A stretch of 64,000 nucleotides of DNA from Belliella alkalica (GCF_022549785.1 NZ_JAKZGO010000016.1:1-64000), one strand, 5' to 3'; positions 46,473 through 54,389 are shown, counted from the first letter of the stretch. Notes: generated by a model from the letters alone, not told the origin. Numbers and translations: made by a program.

Positions 46473-46592
46473 ATGAATAAAATATTCAAAGTACTATTAG
46501 CAGGTTATGGTGCTAAAAAATTTGGTGGTGGGTGTTTAGGGACAATTGTTGTCTTTCTAATCATTTACTTTCTTTTAGGTCAGTGTAGCTAA
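46473..46592 (+). CDS. Small single-span membrane protein (39 residues)
   Basis: ATG 46473 to TAA 46592: MNKIFKVLLAGYGAKKFGGG, then CLGTIVVFLIIYFLLGQCS. It has a basic, glycine-rich amphipathic start and one membrane helix. Near-identical short proteins seem to occur in other Bacteroidetes, going by recollection. It lies 54 bp before the glycine-zipper stress protein gene, in the same direction, and may be part of the same stress-induced transcript. Confidence 0.6.
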   Translation: MNKIFKVLLAGYGAKKFGGGCLGTIVVFLIIYFLLGQCS

Positions 46593-46646
46593 ATTGCTGA
46601 TTGACAATGTTAAAAAAACATTTGTTTCACAAAAAATTATTTTAAA

Positions 46647-47210
46647 ATGGAAAATTCAAAGAACCACAATGAAGGATTAGTTAACAAGACTTCTGAAAAA
46701 AGAGTGCTTACAGGTATGTTTAGTGATAGACAAAGTACAGAGAAAGCATACAATACACTTCATGAAAGAGGATATTCACAAGAGGAAATTAACTTGATCA
46801 TGTCAAATGATACTAGGGAAAAGCACTTTAATGATGATGCATCCAAAGAAACCGAAATAGGTACCAAAGCAGCAGAACATGCTGGCAAAGGGTCTGCAAT
46901 AGGTGGGACATTGGGAGCAATCGCTGGAGTGGTTGCGGCAATCGGTACAAGTGTAGCAATTCCTGGGCTCGGGATATTGATAGCAGGACCTATAGCTGCT
47001 GGATTGGCAGGTGCAGGTGCAGGTGGTCTTGCAGGTGGTGTTATTGGAGCTTTGGTTGGTTCTGGTATCCCAGAAGCAAGAGCAAAGTTATATGAATCTG
47101 GAATTGAGGATGGCAATGTAGTCATCTCTGTAACTCCAAAAAATGAAGAGGATGCCAAGTTTTTGGAAGAAAATTGGAAAACAAACCGAGGTGAAGAAAT
47201 TCACTGGTAG
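46647..47210 (+). CDS. General stress protein-like (YflT/17M-type) with glycine-zipper membrane region
   Basis: 187 residues. N-terminal 60 residues resemble the general stress protein 17M/YflT fold (VLTGMFSDRQSTEKAYNTLH then RGYSQEEINLIM). The central part (about 80-140) is a glycine/alanine zipper (GSAIGGTLGAIAGVVAAIGT) likely inserted in a membrane. The end VISVTPKNEEDAKFLEENW repeats the small fold. Family members are commonly induced by general stress. A hairpin terminator follows at 47226, so the next gene may be separately controlled. Confidence 0.8.
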   Translation: MENSKNHNEGLVNKTSEKRVLTGMFSDRQSTEKAYNTLHERGYSQEEINLIMSNDTREKHFNDDASKETEIGTKAAEHAGKGSAIGGTLGAIAGVVAAIGTSVAIPGLGILIAGPIAAGLAGAGAGGLAGGVIGALVGSGIPEARAKLYESGIEDGNVVISVTPKNEEDAKFLEENWKTNRGEEIHW

Positions 47211-47225
47211 AATCTAAATGCCAAG

Positions 47226-47258
47226 TATGCGAAGAGCTTGAGACAAGCTTTTCGCATA
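47226..47258 (+). terminator. Intrinsic terminator or attenuating hairpin
   Basis: A 15-bp stem (47226-47240 with 47244-47258, one G-T pair) with a 3-nt loop sits just after the stress protein gene. The following T run is short (ATTTAT), so read-through into the DUF4142 gene is possible. Confidence 0.65.
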
Positions 47259-47284
47259 TTTATCAAAACTAAACCAACTATTAT

Positions 47285-47902
47285 ATGAAAAGAAAAACCA
47301 ATTTAAAATCTATCCTGATCTATACTTTGTGTCTGGCAGGACCGATATTCTTGGCTTATTCTTGTACTGAAAATAAAACTTCAGATTCAAAGGATATTGC
47401 ACAGGAAGAAAACATGGCAAAGTTGACCAATGATGACAGAACAATTGTAGTTATCGATAATGATAGTGACACTCAGTTTTTGATGGATGCAGCAGAAATG
47501 CAATTGGAAGAAATCAAATTGGGACAACTCGCTCAGCAGAATGGAGATTCTGAACATGTAAAAGAATTAGGAAAGATGATGGAAAATGATCATTCCAAAG
47601 CACATGCAGAATTGGTGGCGCTTGCACGTTCCAAATCAGTTTCTATCCCTACTACAGCTACAGAAGATACCCAAAAAGCTTATGATAAATTAGCTGATGA
47701 AAAAGGGAATGAATTTGGGAAGTCTTACAGCAAAATGATGGTAGATCATCATGAAGATGCTATAGATAAATTTGAAAAAGCATCCAAAGATTCTGAAGAT
47801 CCAGAAATCAGAGCTTGGGCAACTGAGAAACTGCCAAGTTTGAGAGCACATTTGTCTCACGCTGAAGCTTGTAAAGAAAAATGTGAAAAAATGAAATCTT
47901 AA
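47285..47902 (+). CDS. DUF4142 family lipoprotein
   Basis: 205 residues. Lipoprotein signal (ILIYTLCLAGPIFLAYSC; Cys27). The body is a ferritin-like four-helix bundle typical of DUF4142: DTQFLMDAAEMQLEEIKLGQ, KELGKMMENDHSKAHAEL, KMMVDHHEDAIDKFEKASK and LPSLRAHLSHAE. Histidines at the start of helices could bind metal, but no function is known. It follows the glycine-zipper stress protein in the same direction; DUF4142 proteins are often found in stress clusters. Confidence 0.88.
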   Translation: MKRKTNLKSILIYTLCLAGPIFLAYSCTENKTSDSKDIAQEENMAKLTNDDRTIVVIDNDSDTQFLMDAAEMQLEEIKLGQLAQQNGDSEHVKELGKMMENDHSKAHAELVALARSKSVSIPTTATEDTQKAYDKLADEKGNEFGKSYSKMMVDHHEDAIDKFEKASKDSEDPEIRAWATEKLPSLRAHLSHAEACKEKCEKMKS

Positions 47903-48019
47903 TATTTAGGTTTCGGAATAATTGAAATATCATAGATTCAACAATGGTTTTTGTAAAGATTGTAGACTCTGCAAGAGATCATGAATCAAATGAGTTTTGA
48001 GACTTTTAGTTTCACAAAT

Positions 48020-48050
48020 GCAGCAGACTTTGTTTGCTGTATTTTTTTTT
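48020..48050 (+). terminator. Intrinsic terminator
   Basis: An 8-bp stem (48021-48028 with 48032-48039, one G-T pair) followed by nine T (48042-48050). It ends the DUF4142 transcript about 120 bp after the stop. Confidence 0.75.
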
Positions 48051-48196
48051 CAATTTATTGTGGTATTTGAAATGGATATTGTGGCTACCTGTTTGTCCTG
48101 ATTTTTATTTAAATCAATTCAAACACCGCTTTGCTTTTAAAAATTGGCCAGATTTTAGTTTTATTAAATATTACTCACCTTAAAATTGTCAGGCTT

Positions 48197-48757
48197 ATGA
48201 AAATCTATGTTAAAAACATGGCTTGTGAAAGTTGCAAGCTTGTAGTGAAAGAAGCTTTAGAAGAATTGGATATCGAAGTGGAGAAGGTGGACTTGGGTGA
48301 AATCGATACCAAAGAAGATGTGTCCGATGAAGATAAAAAGAAGTTAAATGACAAAATCAAGAAAGTAGGACTGGAACTGCTCGAAAAAAGGCAGGGGATT
48401 TTGATTGAAAAAATCAGGAAAGTAATAATTGATTATGTGTACAATTCAGAAGATAAGCCACATGTAAATTTCTCTGTCTTGCTAAGCGAAGAGCTCAACA
48501 ACAGTTACCCATATTTGGCAAATTTTTTCTCAGAAATAGAAGCAACCACAATCGAGCAATACATCATAGCCTTGAAAGTAGAAAGGATTAAAGAGCTTAT
48601 TATGTTTGGCGAAGACACATTATCAGAAATTGCTGATAAGTTACATTACAGCAGCGTGGCACATTTGTCAGCACAGTTCAAGAAAGTCACAGGACTAACA
48701 CCTTCTCATTTCAAAGCCTTAAAAGAAAAAAGAAGGATTTCGATACAGAATATTTAA
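48197..48757 (+). CDS. AraC-type regulator with N-terminal HMA-like CxxC domain
   Basis: 186 residues from ATG 48197, which starts exactly at a small fold resembling a heavy-metal-associated domain: MKIYVKNMACESCKLVVKEA with C10 and C13, then LDIEVEKVDLGEID. The C-terminal half is a single AraC DNA-binding domain (about 80-180): FFSEIEATTIEQYIIALKVE, DTLSEIADKLHYSSVAHLSA and QFKKVTGLTPSHFK. So the sensor is probably the CxxC domain, binding a soft metal ion such as copper, instead of the usual sugar-binding cupin. No metal transporter gene is beside it; targets are probably elsewhere. Confidence 0.85.
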   Translation: MKIYVKNMACESCKLVVKEALEELDIEVEKVDLGEIDTKEDVSDEDKKKLNDKIKKVGLELLEKRQGILIEKIRKVIIDYVYNSEDKPHVNFSVLLSEELNNSYPYLANFFSEIEATTIEQYIIALKVERIKELIMFGEDTLSEIADKLHYSSVAHLSAQFKKVTGLTPSHFKALKEKRRISIQNI

Positions 48758-49048
48758 TTGCACTGCAAGATTTTTGGTTATTTATATCAAATGGAGTGAA
48801 TCAAAAGCGAGATGAGATGAGATATTTGAGACACTATTGACTTGACAATCAAATGAGAATATGCCCTGTAAAGCCTGTACCGTGCCGAAAGTTATCGGCA
48901 CGGGAGGCATTTGATATGAATATCGGGTCATGACCTGATGACAAAAGAATTAAATTAAAAACTTCTACTGAAAAGCCTGTCCCGATAATTTCGGGAGGCA
49001 ATTGACACTAACATTGGGTTGAAACCCAATGTAATGGTAAATGTCTGA
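48758..49048. other. Gap filled by a tandem structured repeat
   Basis: 291 bases between convergent genes. Two copies of a two-hairpin element occupy 48871-49032; the first 110 bases show nothing recognisable. Confidence 0.6.
48871..49032. repeat. Two tandem copies of a two-hairpin intergenic element
   Basis: Unit 1 (48871-48939): AAGCCTGT, hairpin CCGTGCCGA/TCGGCACGG (48880-48903), AGGCATTTGA, then a self-complementary ATCGGGTCATGACCTGAT. Unit 2 (48973-49032): AAGCCTGT, hairpin CCCGA/TCGGG (48981-48995), AGGCAATTGA, then a 10-bp hairpin 49011-49032. The single-stranded parts (AAGCCTGT and AGGCA.TTGA) are conserved, while stems differ but keep pairing. This looks like a REP/MITE-type mobile or RNA element. 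Confidence 0.75.
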
Positions 49049-49912
49049 TTAATATACCTTTTTCAAATATACTTCTGCACTGAGTGGTTTTCTTTTGAGA
49101 AGTTTTTCCAAATCAGATTTATTTGTTTCGAATTCACCATTACTGATCGCTTCGGAAAATCCTGCAAACATACCAATGTACTCTGAGGGAACTCCTGCAT
49201 TTTCTAAAGTGCTTTCATATTCTGATTTGCTTGGGTTAATATAGGCCACAGTTTTGTTGGTGATCTTGCTAAGAATATCTGCAATATCTGAAATTGATAC
49301 ATTTTCTACATTACTGAAATTGTATGATTTTCCTTCATGCCCAGCTTCAATCAGTACATTTCCAATAGCTTCTGCCATATCAGCTCTTGAAGCAAAAGCA
49401 CCCTTTCCTTCACCTGCAGGTAAGTAAATACCATTTTCCAAGACTTTTTCTCCAAAAAATATTGGTAACATTTCTAAATAGAGGTTGTTTTCGAGGATTG
49501 TGTAAGGGGTACCACTTTCTTTTATAAGTTTCACCGTGTGGAGGTGAGATTCCGAAACAAAGCTAATTGGAGACGAATCAGTAGGATTGTTGCTGAAGAA
49601 GCTTGTGTACAATAATTGCTTCACACCTGATTCAATGGCTGCGCTAACTGCATTTTCGTGCTGCTTTGATCTATTGACGGTGTCCGAGCTCGATATCAAT
49701 AGCAATTTTTCAACACCTTGGAATGCGGATTTCAGAGATTCATAATCACCATAGTTTCCTTCTTTTATTTTCAATCCTTTTGATTTTAAGTCCTCAGCCT
49801 TTGACTTGTCTCTTACAAGAGCAGTTATTTCATTTGGATTAACACCTTTGCGAAGCAAGTTTTCTATTGTAAGTTGGCCTAGTTGGCCTGTAGCACCTGT
49901 TATTAAGATCAT
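49049..49912 (-). CDS. NmrA/SDR-family NAD(P)-binding protein (quinone oxidoreductase-like)
   Basis: 287 residues from ATG 49912, immediately before the Rossmann motif MILITGATGQLGQLTIENLL (GATGxxG). Further features: TALVRDKSKAEDL, EGNYGDYESLKSAF and YTILENNLYLEM, the pattern of YtfG/QOR2-like atypical SDR enzymes that reduce quinones with NADPH. It is divergent from an HxlR-type regulator, the same arrangement as ytfG/ytfH and other redox-sensing pairs. Probably repressed through the operator at 49973-50001. Confidence 0.88.
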   Translation of the reverse strand: MILITGATGQLGQLTIENLLRKGVNPNEITALVRDKSKAEDLKSKGLKIKEGNYGDYESLKSAFQGVEKLLLISSSDTVNRSKQHENAVSAAIESGVKQLLYTSFFSNNPTDSSPISFVSESHLHTVKLIKESGTPYTILENNLYLEMLPIFFGEKVLENGIYLPAGEGKGAFASRADMAEAIGNVLIEAGHEGKSYNFSNVENVSISDIADILSKITNKTVAYINPSKSEYESTLENAGVPSEYIGMFAGFSEAISNGEFETNKSDLEKLLKRKPLSAEVYLKKVY

Positions 49913-49972
49913 GTGTATATTATTTAAATTGATAAATTGATTCCTCACAAAAGTAATTTATATTTACTTCTT

Positions 49973-50001
49973 AAAGTATAGTGATATACTAAAGTATAGT
50001 G
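49973..50001. promoter_or_regulatory. Probable HxlR operator: direct and inverted repeats
   Basis: AAAGTATAGTG occurs at 49973-49983 and again at 49991-50001, with TATACT between them making an AGTATA/TATACT inverted repeat. The site lies between the divergent NmrA-like and HxlR-type genes, and its right end abuts a TAATTTTG -7 box (50004-50011) of the regulator gene, so a bound protein would block that promoter. Likely autoregulatory. Confidence 0.55.
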
Positions 50002-50035
50002 TGTAATTTTGTTTCGTGAAAATAGAATTGAAAAA

Positions 50036-50404
50036 ATGGAAGAAATATTAGGCATACAGGAAATCAAAGCTTGCCCAATAAGGTATGTTTTGGCAATCAA
50101 TGATACTTTGAATGTTATCAGTGGAAAATGGAAACTTCCCATCATAGGATCCATCTTGTTTGGTAAAAAGAGATTTACCGAAATCCAGCGGAACATTGCC
50201 AAGATCACACCTAGGATGCTAAGTAAGGAGTTGAAGGAACTGGAATTGAATGGGATTGTGACCAGAAATGTATATGACACCACGCCGGTATCAGTAGAAT
50301 ATGAGCTTTCCGAATCGGGAAAAAATATCGTGGAAGTTTTGGATAAAATGGTTGATTGGGGATTGAGTCATAGAAAATCAATTATGGGAGAAAATCAAAA
50401 GTGA
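50036..50404 (+). CDS. HxlR family transcriptional regulator
   Basis: 122 residues from ATG 50036. HxlR features: ACPIRYVLAINDTLNVISGK with Cys near residue 12, KWKLPIIGSILFGKKRFTEI, ITPRMLSKELKELELNGIV (recognition helix) and PVSVEYELSESGKNI (wing). The single cysteine before the winged helix matches the redox-sensing Cys of HypR/QorR/YodB-type regulators, which derepress quinone reductases under electrophile stress. That fits the divergent NmrA-like gene. Role in quinone/aldehyde stress is inferred. Confidence 0.92.
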   Translation: MEEILGIQEIKACPIRYVLAINDTLNVISGKWKLPIIGSILFGKKRFTEIQRNIAKITPRMLSKELKELELNGIVTRNVYDTTPVSVEYELSESGKNIVEVLDKMVDWGLSHRKSIMGENQK

Positions 50405-50463
50405 TCCACAATTCAATCAAAATCTTTTTCAATATCACTGAGATGATACCCCTAAAGAGGATG

Positions 50464-50880
50464 TCATTTTCTCCAAGTAAAAATATAAAGCATGATCACT
50501 TTGGAATAGCGCAAACTCCATGGTACAGTAACTATTGCAGGAACGAATATCATCAAGTAATAAACCCAAAGCGGAGGATTGCTGAAAATAAAATAGGTGA
50601 GGAAACCAAAAACCACAAACAATGCTACACCAAAAGCATAAGTGAGAAACATTGAGATTTGGTAAAACCCTGGTTCGGGCATAAACTTGAATCCACAATT
50701 GGGGCATGCTTCCTTAAGTTCATTGAATCTTGAGAGATCTGTAGCCTTTGATTTGAACATATATCCTTTTGTACAAATTGGACATTTACAGGCAGCCATG
50801 GATTGCCAAAGATTTCCTTTATCAATGCTTTTTGACAAGGTTTCAGAATGATTTGAATTTTGATAATCCCTACTTTCCAT
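50464..50880 (-). CDS. DUF983 family membrane protein with zinc-ribbon
   Basis: 138 residues. A zinc-ribbon-like N-terminal part with CPIC (C33, C36) and CPNC (C59, C62), then two membrane helices (about 75-100 and 103-125) and a short basic tail. This is the DUF983 arrangement, found in proteobacteria near cytochrome oxidase genes and in Bacteroidetes as single genes. Function unknown. It is divergent from the AraC regulator at 50990 with 109 bp between. Confidence 0.85.
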   Translation of the reverse strand: MESRDYQNSNHSETLSKSIDKGNLWQSMAACKCPICTKGYMFKSKATDLSRFNELKEACPNCGFKFMPEPGFYQISMFLTYAFGVALFVVFGFLTYFIFSNPPLWVYYLMIFVPAIVTVPWSLRYSKVIMLYIFTWRK

Positions 50881-50964
50881 CTTTATTTAATCTTATTTTA
50901 CTTGCAAATTTCGATAATTATCTTTTTTATACTTATAAGAAAAGTAGCAAGTATTAGGATGATT

Positions 50965-50976
50965 CAGACATGTCTG
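50965..50976. promoter_or_regulatory. Perfect 12-bp palindrome before the AraC gene
   Basis: CAGACATGTCTG is a perfect palindrome 13 bp upstream of the ATG at 50990. It could be an operator for autoregulation or for another protein. Single occurrence; could be chance. Confidence 0.3.
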
Positions 50977-50989
50977 TTAATTTTAAAAT

Positions 50990-51862
50990 ATGAAGAGTGT
51001 ATTTCCAATCCTTAATATCGATCAGTTTCCAGCGGAGCGAAATGGGGAATTTTATGCAAATGATATTCGAAGTCACATCGATCTGCATCATCATCATATC
51101 AGCAAACCGCATAAGCATGATTTTTACCTGACAGTCATTTTCACCGAAGGGAGTGGCTTTCATGAAATTGATTTCAACTCATATAAAGTAACTGCGGGTT
51201 CTGTATTTTTGCTCAAGCCTGGCCAAACCCACTTCTGGGACTTGTCTGATGATATTTCTGGCTATGTGATTTTGCACAGTAAGCTGTTTTTTGACCTGAA
51301 TTACTCCAAAAGATCAATTGATAATTTTCCGTTTTTCTATTCCGTCCAAAATGATCCAAGTATTTATCTTGACTTGGAAAATATGGAGGAAGTCGTACAG
51401 ATTTTTAGAGCAATAAAACATGAATATGATTCTGATAAAATTTTCAAACATCAGAAGATCGGTAGTCTGACAGACTTGCTCTACATTGCATTGAGCAGAG
51501 TGTATCAGTCAAAAATCAGTGTTTCTGGACATCATTCAGGGATTCAACTTGAGCAGTTGAGAAAGTTGGAATCCCTCATTGATCAATATTATTTGTCTGA
51601 AAAATCAGCGGCTTTTTACGCAGAACGGATGAATATTAGCTCTAGGCATCTCAATAGAATTATTCAAAATCTTTTGGGGAAAACTACAACAGATTTGATC
51701 TTAGAAAGGGTGATGCTTGAGGCACAAAGACTTTTGTCCGCTTCAAAGATGACAGTATCAGAATTATCGGGTTTTCTTGGTTATGAAGATCAATCTTACT
51801 TTTCGCGACTATTCAAAAACAGGCTTGGTATCAGTCCCACAGAATTTAGCAAGAGGTATTGA
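50990..51862 (+). CDS. AraC family transcriptional regulator with cupin sensor domain
   Basis: 290 residues. N-terminal cupin-like domain with histidine cluster DLHHHHISKPHKHDFYLTVI near 35-55 and SVFLLKPGQTHFWDL near 75. C-terminal AraC DNA-binding domain (about 195-290): FYAERMNISSRHLNRIIQNL, KTTTDLILERVMLEAQRLL, VSELSGFLGYEDQSYFSRLF and GISPTEFSKRY. Transcribed alone, with a palindrome just upstream. Target genes are not evident; DUF1801 and GyrI-like genes follow on the other strand. Confidence 0.92.
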   Translation: MKSVFPILNIDQFPAERNGEFYANDIRSHIDLHHHHISKPHKHDFYLTVIFTEGSGFHEIDFNSYKVTAGSVFLLKPGQTHFWDLSDDISGYVILHSKLFFDLNYSKRSIDNFPFFYSVQNDPSIYLDLENMEEVVQIFRAIKHEYDSDKIFKHQKIGSLTDLLYIALSRVYQSKISVSGHHSGIQLEQLRKLESLIDQYYLSEKSAAFYAERMNISSRHLNRIIQNLLGKTTTDLILERVMLEAQRLLSASKMTVSELSGFLGYEDQSYFSRLFKNRLGISPTEFSKRY

Positions 51863-51864
51863 AA

Positions 51865-52218
51865 TTATAGTGAAGTGTAGAGATTCAAACCTTCTTTGAG
51901 GATTTCTTCGATGGTCTTTACGGGCAAATCCAAATTTGGATTTACCCTAAAGATTTTCATTCTTTTTCTACTTCCTTTTTCCAAAGCTTCATGCTTGATT
52001 AGATTTCCATCTGCCATCAAGATATATGGCTCATCAATTTTTTTGTCGATCCACAGATAACAGAAGATTTTTTTCTTGAAATAAAAACAAGGCATGCCGT
52101 ACTTGATTGTCTCGGAAATGTCTTTGTTTTGTCCAAGGATAATGCTACGCAAAGCAAGCAAACAACTCTTGTTTGGTTCTGATTTATTAAGATAGCAGTT
52201 GAGAATTCCTTCAGCCAT
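51865..52218 (-). CDS. DUF1801 (YdhG-like) family protein
   Basis: 117 residues. The core DISETIKYGMPCFYFKKKIF and YLWIDKKIDEPYILMADG is typical of the DUF1801/YdeI-YdhG group, small cytosolic proteins of unknown role, some linked to peptide or stress resistance. It is 5 bp downstream of the GyrI-like gene, in one operon, and its stop is 2 bp from that of the convergent AraC gene. Confidence 0.85.
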   Translation of the reverse strand: MAEGILNCYLNKSEPNKSCLLALRSIILGQNKDISETIKYGMPCFYFKKKIFCYLWIDKKIDEPYILMADGNLIKHEALEKGSRKRMKIFRVNPNLDLPVKTIEEILKEGLNLYTSL

Positions 52219-52223
52219 TTTGA

Positions 52224-52682
52224 TTATTTTACGGCTATAAATATGTCAATTTCGGCTGCTTCTTGGTTTTGGGATTTTTCTCCATAGACTTCAAAGTCAG
52301 TTGTATAGAGCCTTGGTAAATCTGAATTCCAAATTTTCAACCATTCCTCATATACGATATTATCCTTTAAGTTACCTTTTGCAGTGAACTTCTTATAGGT
52401 TTTACTTTCAACAATTTTTCCTACCATTCCTTCAGGAATACTTTCCAGGGAATTTACTTTACAGCCTAAAATGGCTGTGTAAGGACGAGTGTGATCTTTT
52501 TCGTAATCAGTATAAATACAATAAACTGAATCATCGATTCTATTGGGGATTTTTGCCATGATGCTTTCCTCAAAAAACTTACCCCAAATCGCAGGCATAT
52601 CTGTAGCTGCTTGACTATTTTCATTTGAGGTTCTTACAGAGATTCCGATTACCATAAAAGGCTCTAAAGTGATATTATCCAT
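52224..52682 (-). CDS. GyrI-like/effector-binding domain protein
   Basis: 152 residues, a free-standing effector-binding (AraC_E_bind/GyrI) fold: EPFMVIGISVRTSNENSQAA at the start (the conserved P-x-x-x-x-G strand), IPNRIDDSVYCIYTDYEKDH, YTAILGCKVNSLESIPEGM and VYEEWLKIWNSDLPRLYTTD with the final E-Y-G-like VYGEKS. These bind small hydrophobic or drug-like molecules. First gene of a two-gene operon with DUF1801. Confidence 0.88.
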   Translation of the reverse strand: MDNITLEPFMVIGISVRTSNENSQAATDMPAIWGKFFEESIMAKIPNRIDDSVYCIYTDYEKDHTRPYTAILGCKVNSLESIPEGMVGKIVESKTYKKFTAKGNLKDNIVYEEWLKIWNSDLPRLYTTDFEVYGEKSQNQEAAEIDIFIAVK

Positions 52683-52723
52683 TTCTATTTTTTTTGTTCG
52701 ATGGTAAAACTAAGAAGCTTCTG

Positions 52724-52739
52724 TGACAGCCCTATGTCA
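52724..52739. promoter_or_regulatory. Possible operator, TGACA/TGTCA inverted repeat
   Basis: TGACA (52724-52728) and TGTCA (52735-52739) with 6 bp between lie 41 bp upstream of the GyrI-like start, where a -33 box would be. Could be an operator or chance. Confidence 0.3.
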
Positions 52740-52895
52740 AGGGTCTCTAAAACTTTTACTTTTCAGGAAACTAATGACGCAAATTTTTCCATTTGTTTTT
52801 CAATTCCAGAAGCGCTATGTATCTGTTTTGCCTTAGGGATTTTTTGGAATATTTATAAGCTTGACAGACACGAAGATGTTGAAATTCAAGAATAT

Positions 52896-53084
52896 AGATA
52901 TACGGAACTTTGCCACTAATTAAAGACAAGCCTGATTTAGCTTAGATCTGATATAAATTGATATTAGATACTCATAGATATTGAACATAAGCAAGCAATC
53001 GACTATGGAATTAAAGCTACTGGCAAAGAAGCGTATAATCATATTCAAGAATCAATAGAATCATTTTTAAAAATTCACAAATGA
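52896..53084 (+). repeat. Decayed dispersed repeat, copy B (best preserved tail)
   Basis: The tail is still open: from about 52980 the frame reads EHKQAIDYGIKATGKEAYNH then IQESIESFLKIHK and stops at 53084. The head (RNFATN, then RQA, FSLDLI) is broken by stops. The head and the tail match the same order in copies 1 and 2, and the nucleotide sequence matches copy A closely. This copy suggests the ancestral protein ended with ...SFLKIHK. Confidence 0.7.
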
Positions 53085-53106
53085 TCTTTAAGCCAAAAAA
53101 AAATCT

Positions 53107-53496
53107 CTATAAGAAATAAGTCAAGCTTCTCCCATTTTTATCTGATTTGATGACATTATTGTTTTTCAAATGAGAAAGACGAACCGAAATTGATTTTTCG
53201 ATTTTTTTCAATTCAATTTTTGGTTCAAGCACTTGCAAATGATTTAGAATATCTTGCTTGTCACCTGATTTGATTTCGTTCAATGCAAACAATATTTTCT
53301 TATCCATTTTCAGTTTGCTCGAATAAGAATTTGGTATTTCCTTATCTATAGTTGGAGTGAAGCTATAATTAGCTGTAGAAAAATCAGTACCTGTAATAGC
53401 ATTTAAGGCTACTTCAACTTTTTCCAATTCTTGCTTCAAGCTTTCTCTTTTTGATTTAAGGAACATTACTATTTCCTCTTCTGATACCTCTCCCAT
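53107..53496 (-). CDS. Hypothetical protein with C-terminal winged-helix-like segment
   Basis: 129 residues. The first 35 form a coiled coil (FLKSKRESLKQELEKVEVAL). After a linker, residues about 65-129 look like a small winged helix: MDKKILFALNEIKSGDKQDI, then SISVRLSHLKNNNVIKSD and the wing NGRSLTYFL. Such short coiled-coil plus wHTH proteins are common in Bacteroidetes and may bind DNA, but no family is recognised. It lies directly beside repeat copy B on the opposite strand. Confidence 0.6.
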   Translation of the reverse strand: MGEVSEEEIVMFLKSKRESLKQELEKVEVALNAITGTDFSTANYSFTPTIDKEIPNSYSSKLKMDKKILFALNEIKSGDKQDILNHLQVLEPKIELKKIEKSISVRLSHLKNNNVIKSDKNGRSLTYFL

Positions 53497-53789
53497 GACT
53501 GACGAATATTTTGGACAATTAGATTAATATAAGTATTCCTTAAAATGGCTTTTTAGTTACTTAAATAAAATTGCCACCACACAGCAAAAATATAATTAAT
53601 ATATTTTAATCTATATGTTTTTTTTAATAAATATTGATTAATCAACTTTCTACTAAACACAAAGGGAGCCCTTAACGTTGGTAAATGTGGTGTCATCGTA
53701 ATTAGAAAGTAATTAAAGGCAGTTACTTGATGTTTTAAATGGGGAATTAGATTTTGAATTTCATTAATAAAAAAAGCGAAGCTATAATT

Positions 53790-54389
53790 ATGGATCATAG
53801 AGAAAAGGAATTGAAGTTATTTTTGGCAATCGAAGAACTATTTCTAACAAATGGACATGTATCACTTGGAATAAATAGAGTAGCAAAAAAATCAGGTTTA
53901 GATAAGTCTTACATTTATCGAAAATATGGTTCTTTTGAGAGCTTACTTGAGAAGTATTTCAAAGAAAAGGACTTTTGGTCCACCAAAGTCGATCAAATGA
54001 GTCAAGCCATCATTCCTGATAGTCCTTTTACTTTCAAACAGATTATTGATTTTTATTTGCATAAGCAATTCGATTCTATTTTGTCGGATGAACAATTGCA
54101 AAAACTGATGATTTGGAGTATTTCCGAAGAGAATGATCTGATGAAATCATTTATATCAAAAAGGGAAAAAGTAGGAGAAGATCTGTTTGAAATGTCTGGA
54201 AAATTTTTGAAAGAGATACCCATCGATTTTAGGGCTGTTTCTGCAATAAATGTTGCTGCCGTTTATTATCTATCTTTACATGCCGCAACTAATAATGGTA
54301 CTTTTTGTGGTTTGAATCTGAATGATAAAGAAGATCAAGACAAAATCAAGAAAGCAATTTCTTATATCAATGGTGTATTTTTGAAATAG
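53790..54389 (+). CDS. TetR/AcrR family transcriptional regulator
   Basis: 199 residues from ATG 53790; a longer TTG-led frame (53754) adds 12 residues that look unrelated. The N-terminal HTH is FLAIEELFLTNGHVSLGINR with VAKKSGLDKSYIYRKYGSFE (helices 2-3), and the C-terminal part is all helical as expected for the ligand and dimer domain. No neighbour gene is divergent within 290 bp, so its target is not clear. Confidence 0.88.
   Translation: MDHREKELKLFLAIEELFLTNGHVSLGINRVAKKSGLDKSYIYRKYGSFESLLEKYFKEKDFWSTKVDQMSQAIIPDSPFTFKQIIDFYLHKQFDSILSDEQLQKLMIWSISEENDLMKSFISKREKVGEDLFEMSGKFLKEIPIDFRAVSAINVAAVYYLSLHAATNNGTFCGLNLNDKEDQDKIKKAISYINGVFLK

Noticed and set aside
52701-52919. 72-codon open frame on the plus strand
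   Set aside because: It crosses the promoter region of the GyrI-like gene and ends inside repeat copy B; no domain or codon bias supports it.
53553-53798. 81-codon open frame on the minus strand before the TetR gene
   Set aside because: It overlaps the TetR start, has many rare and aromatic codons from AT-rich sequence, and no recognisable domain.
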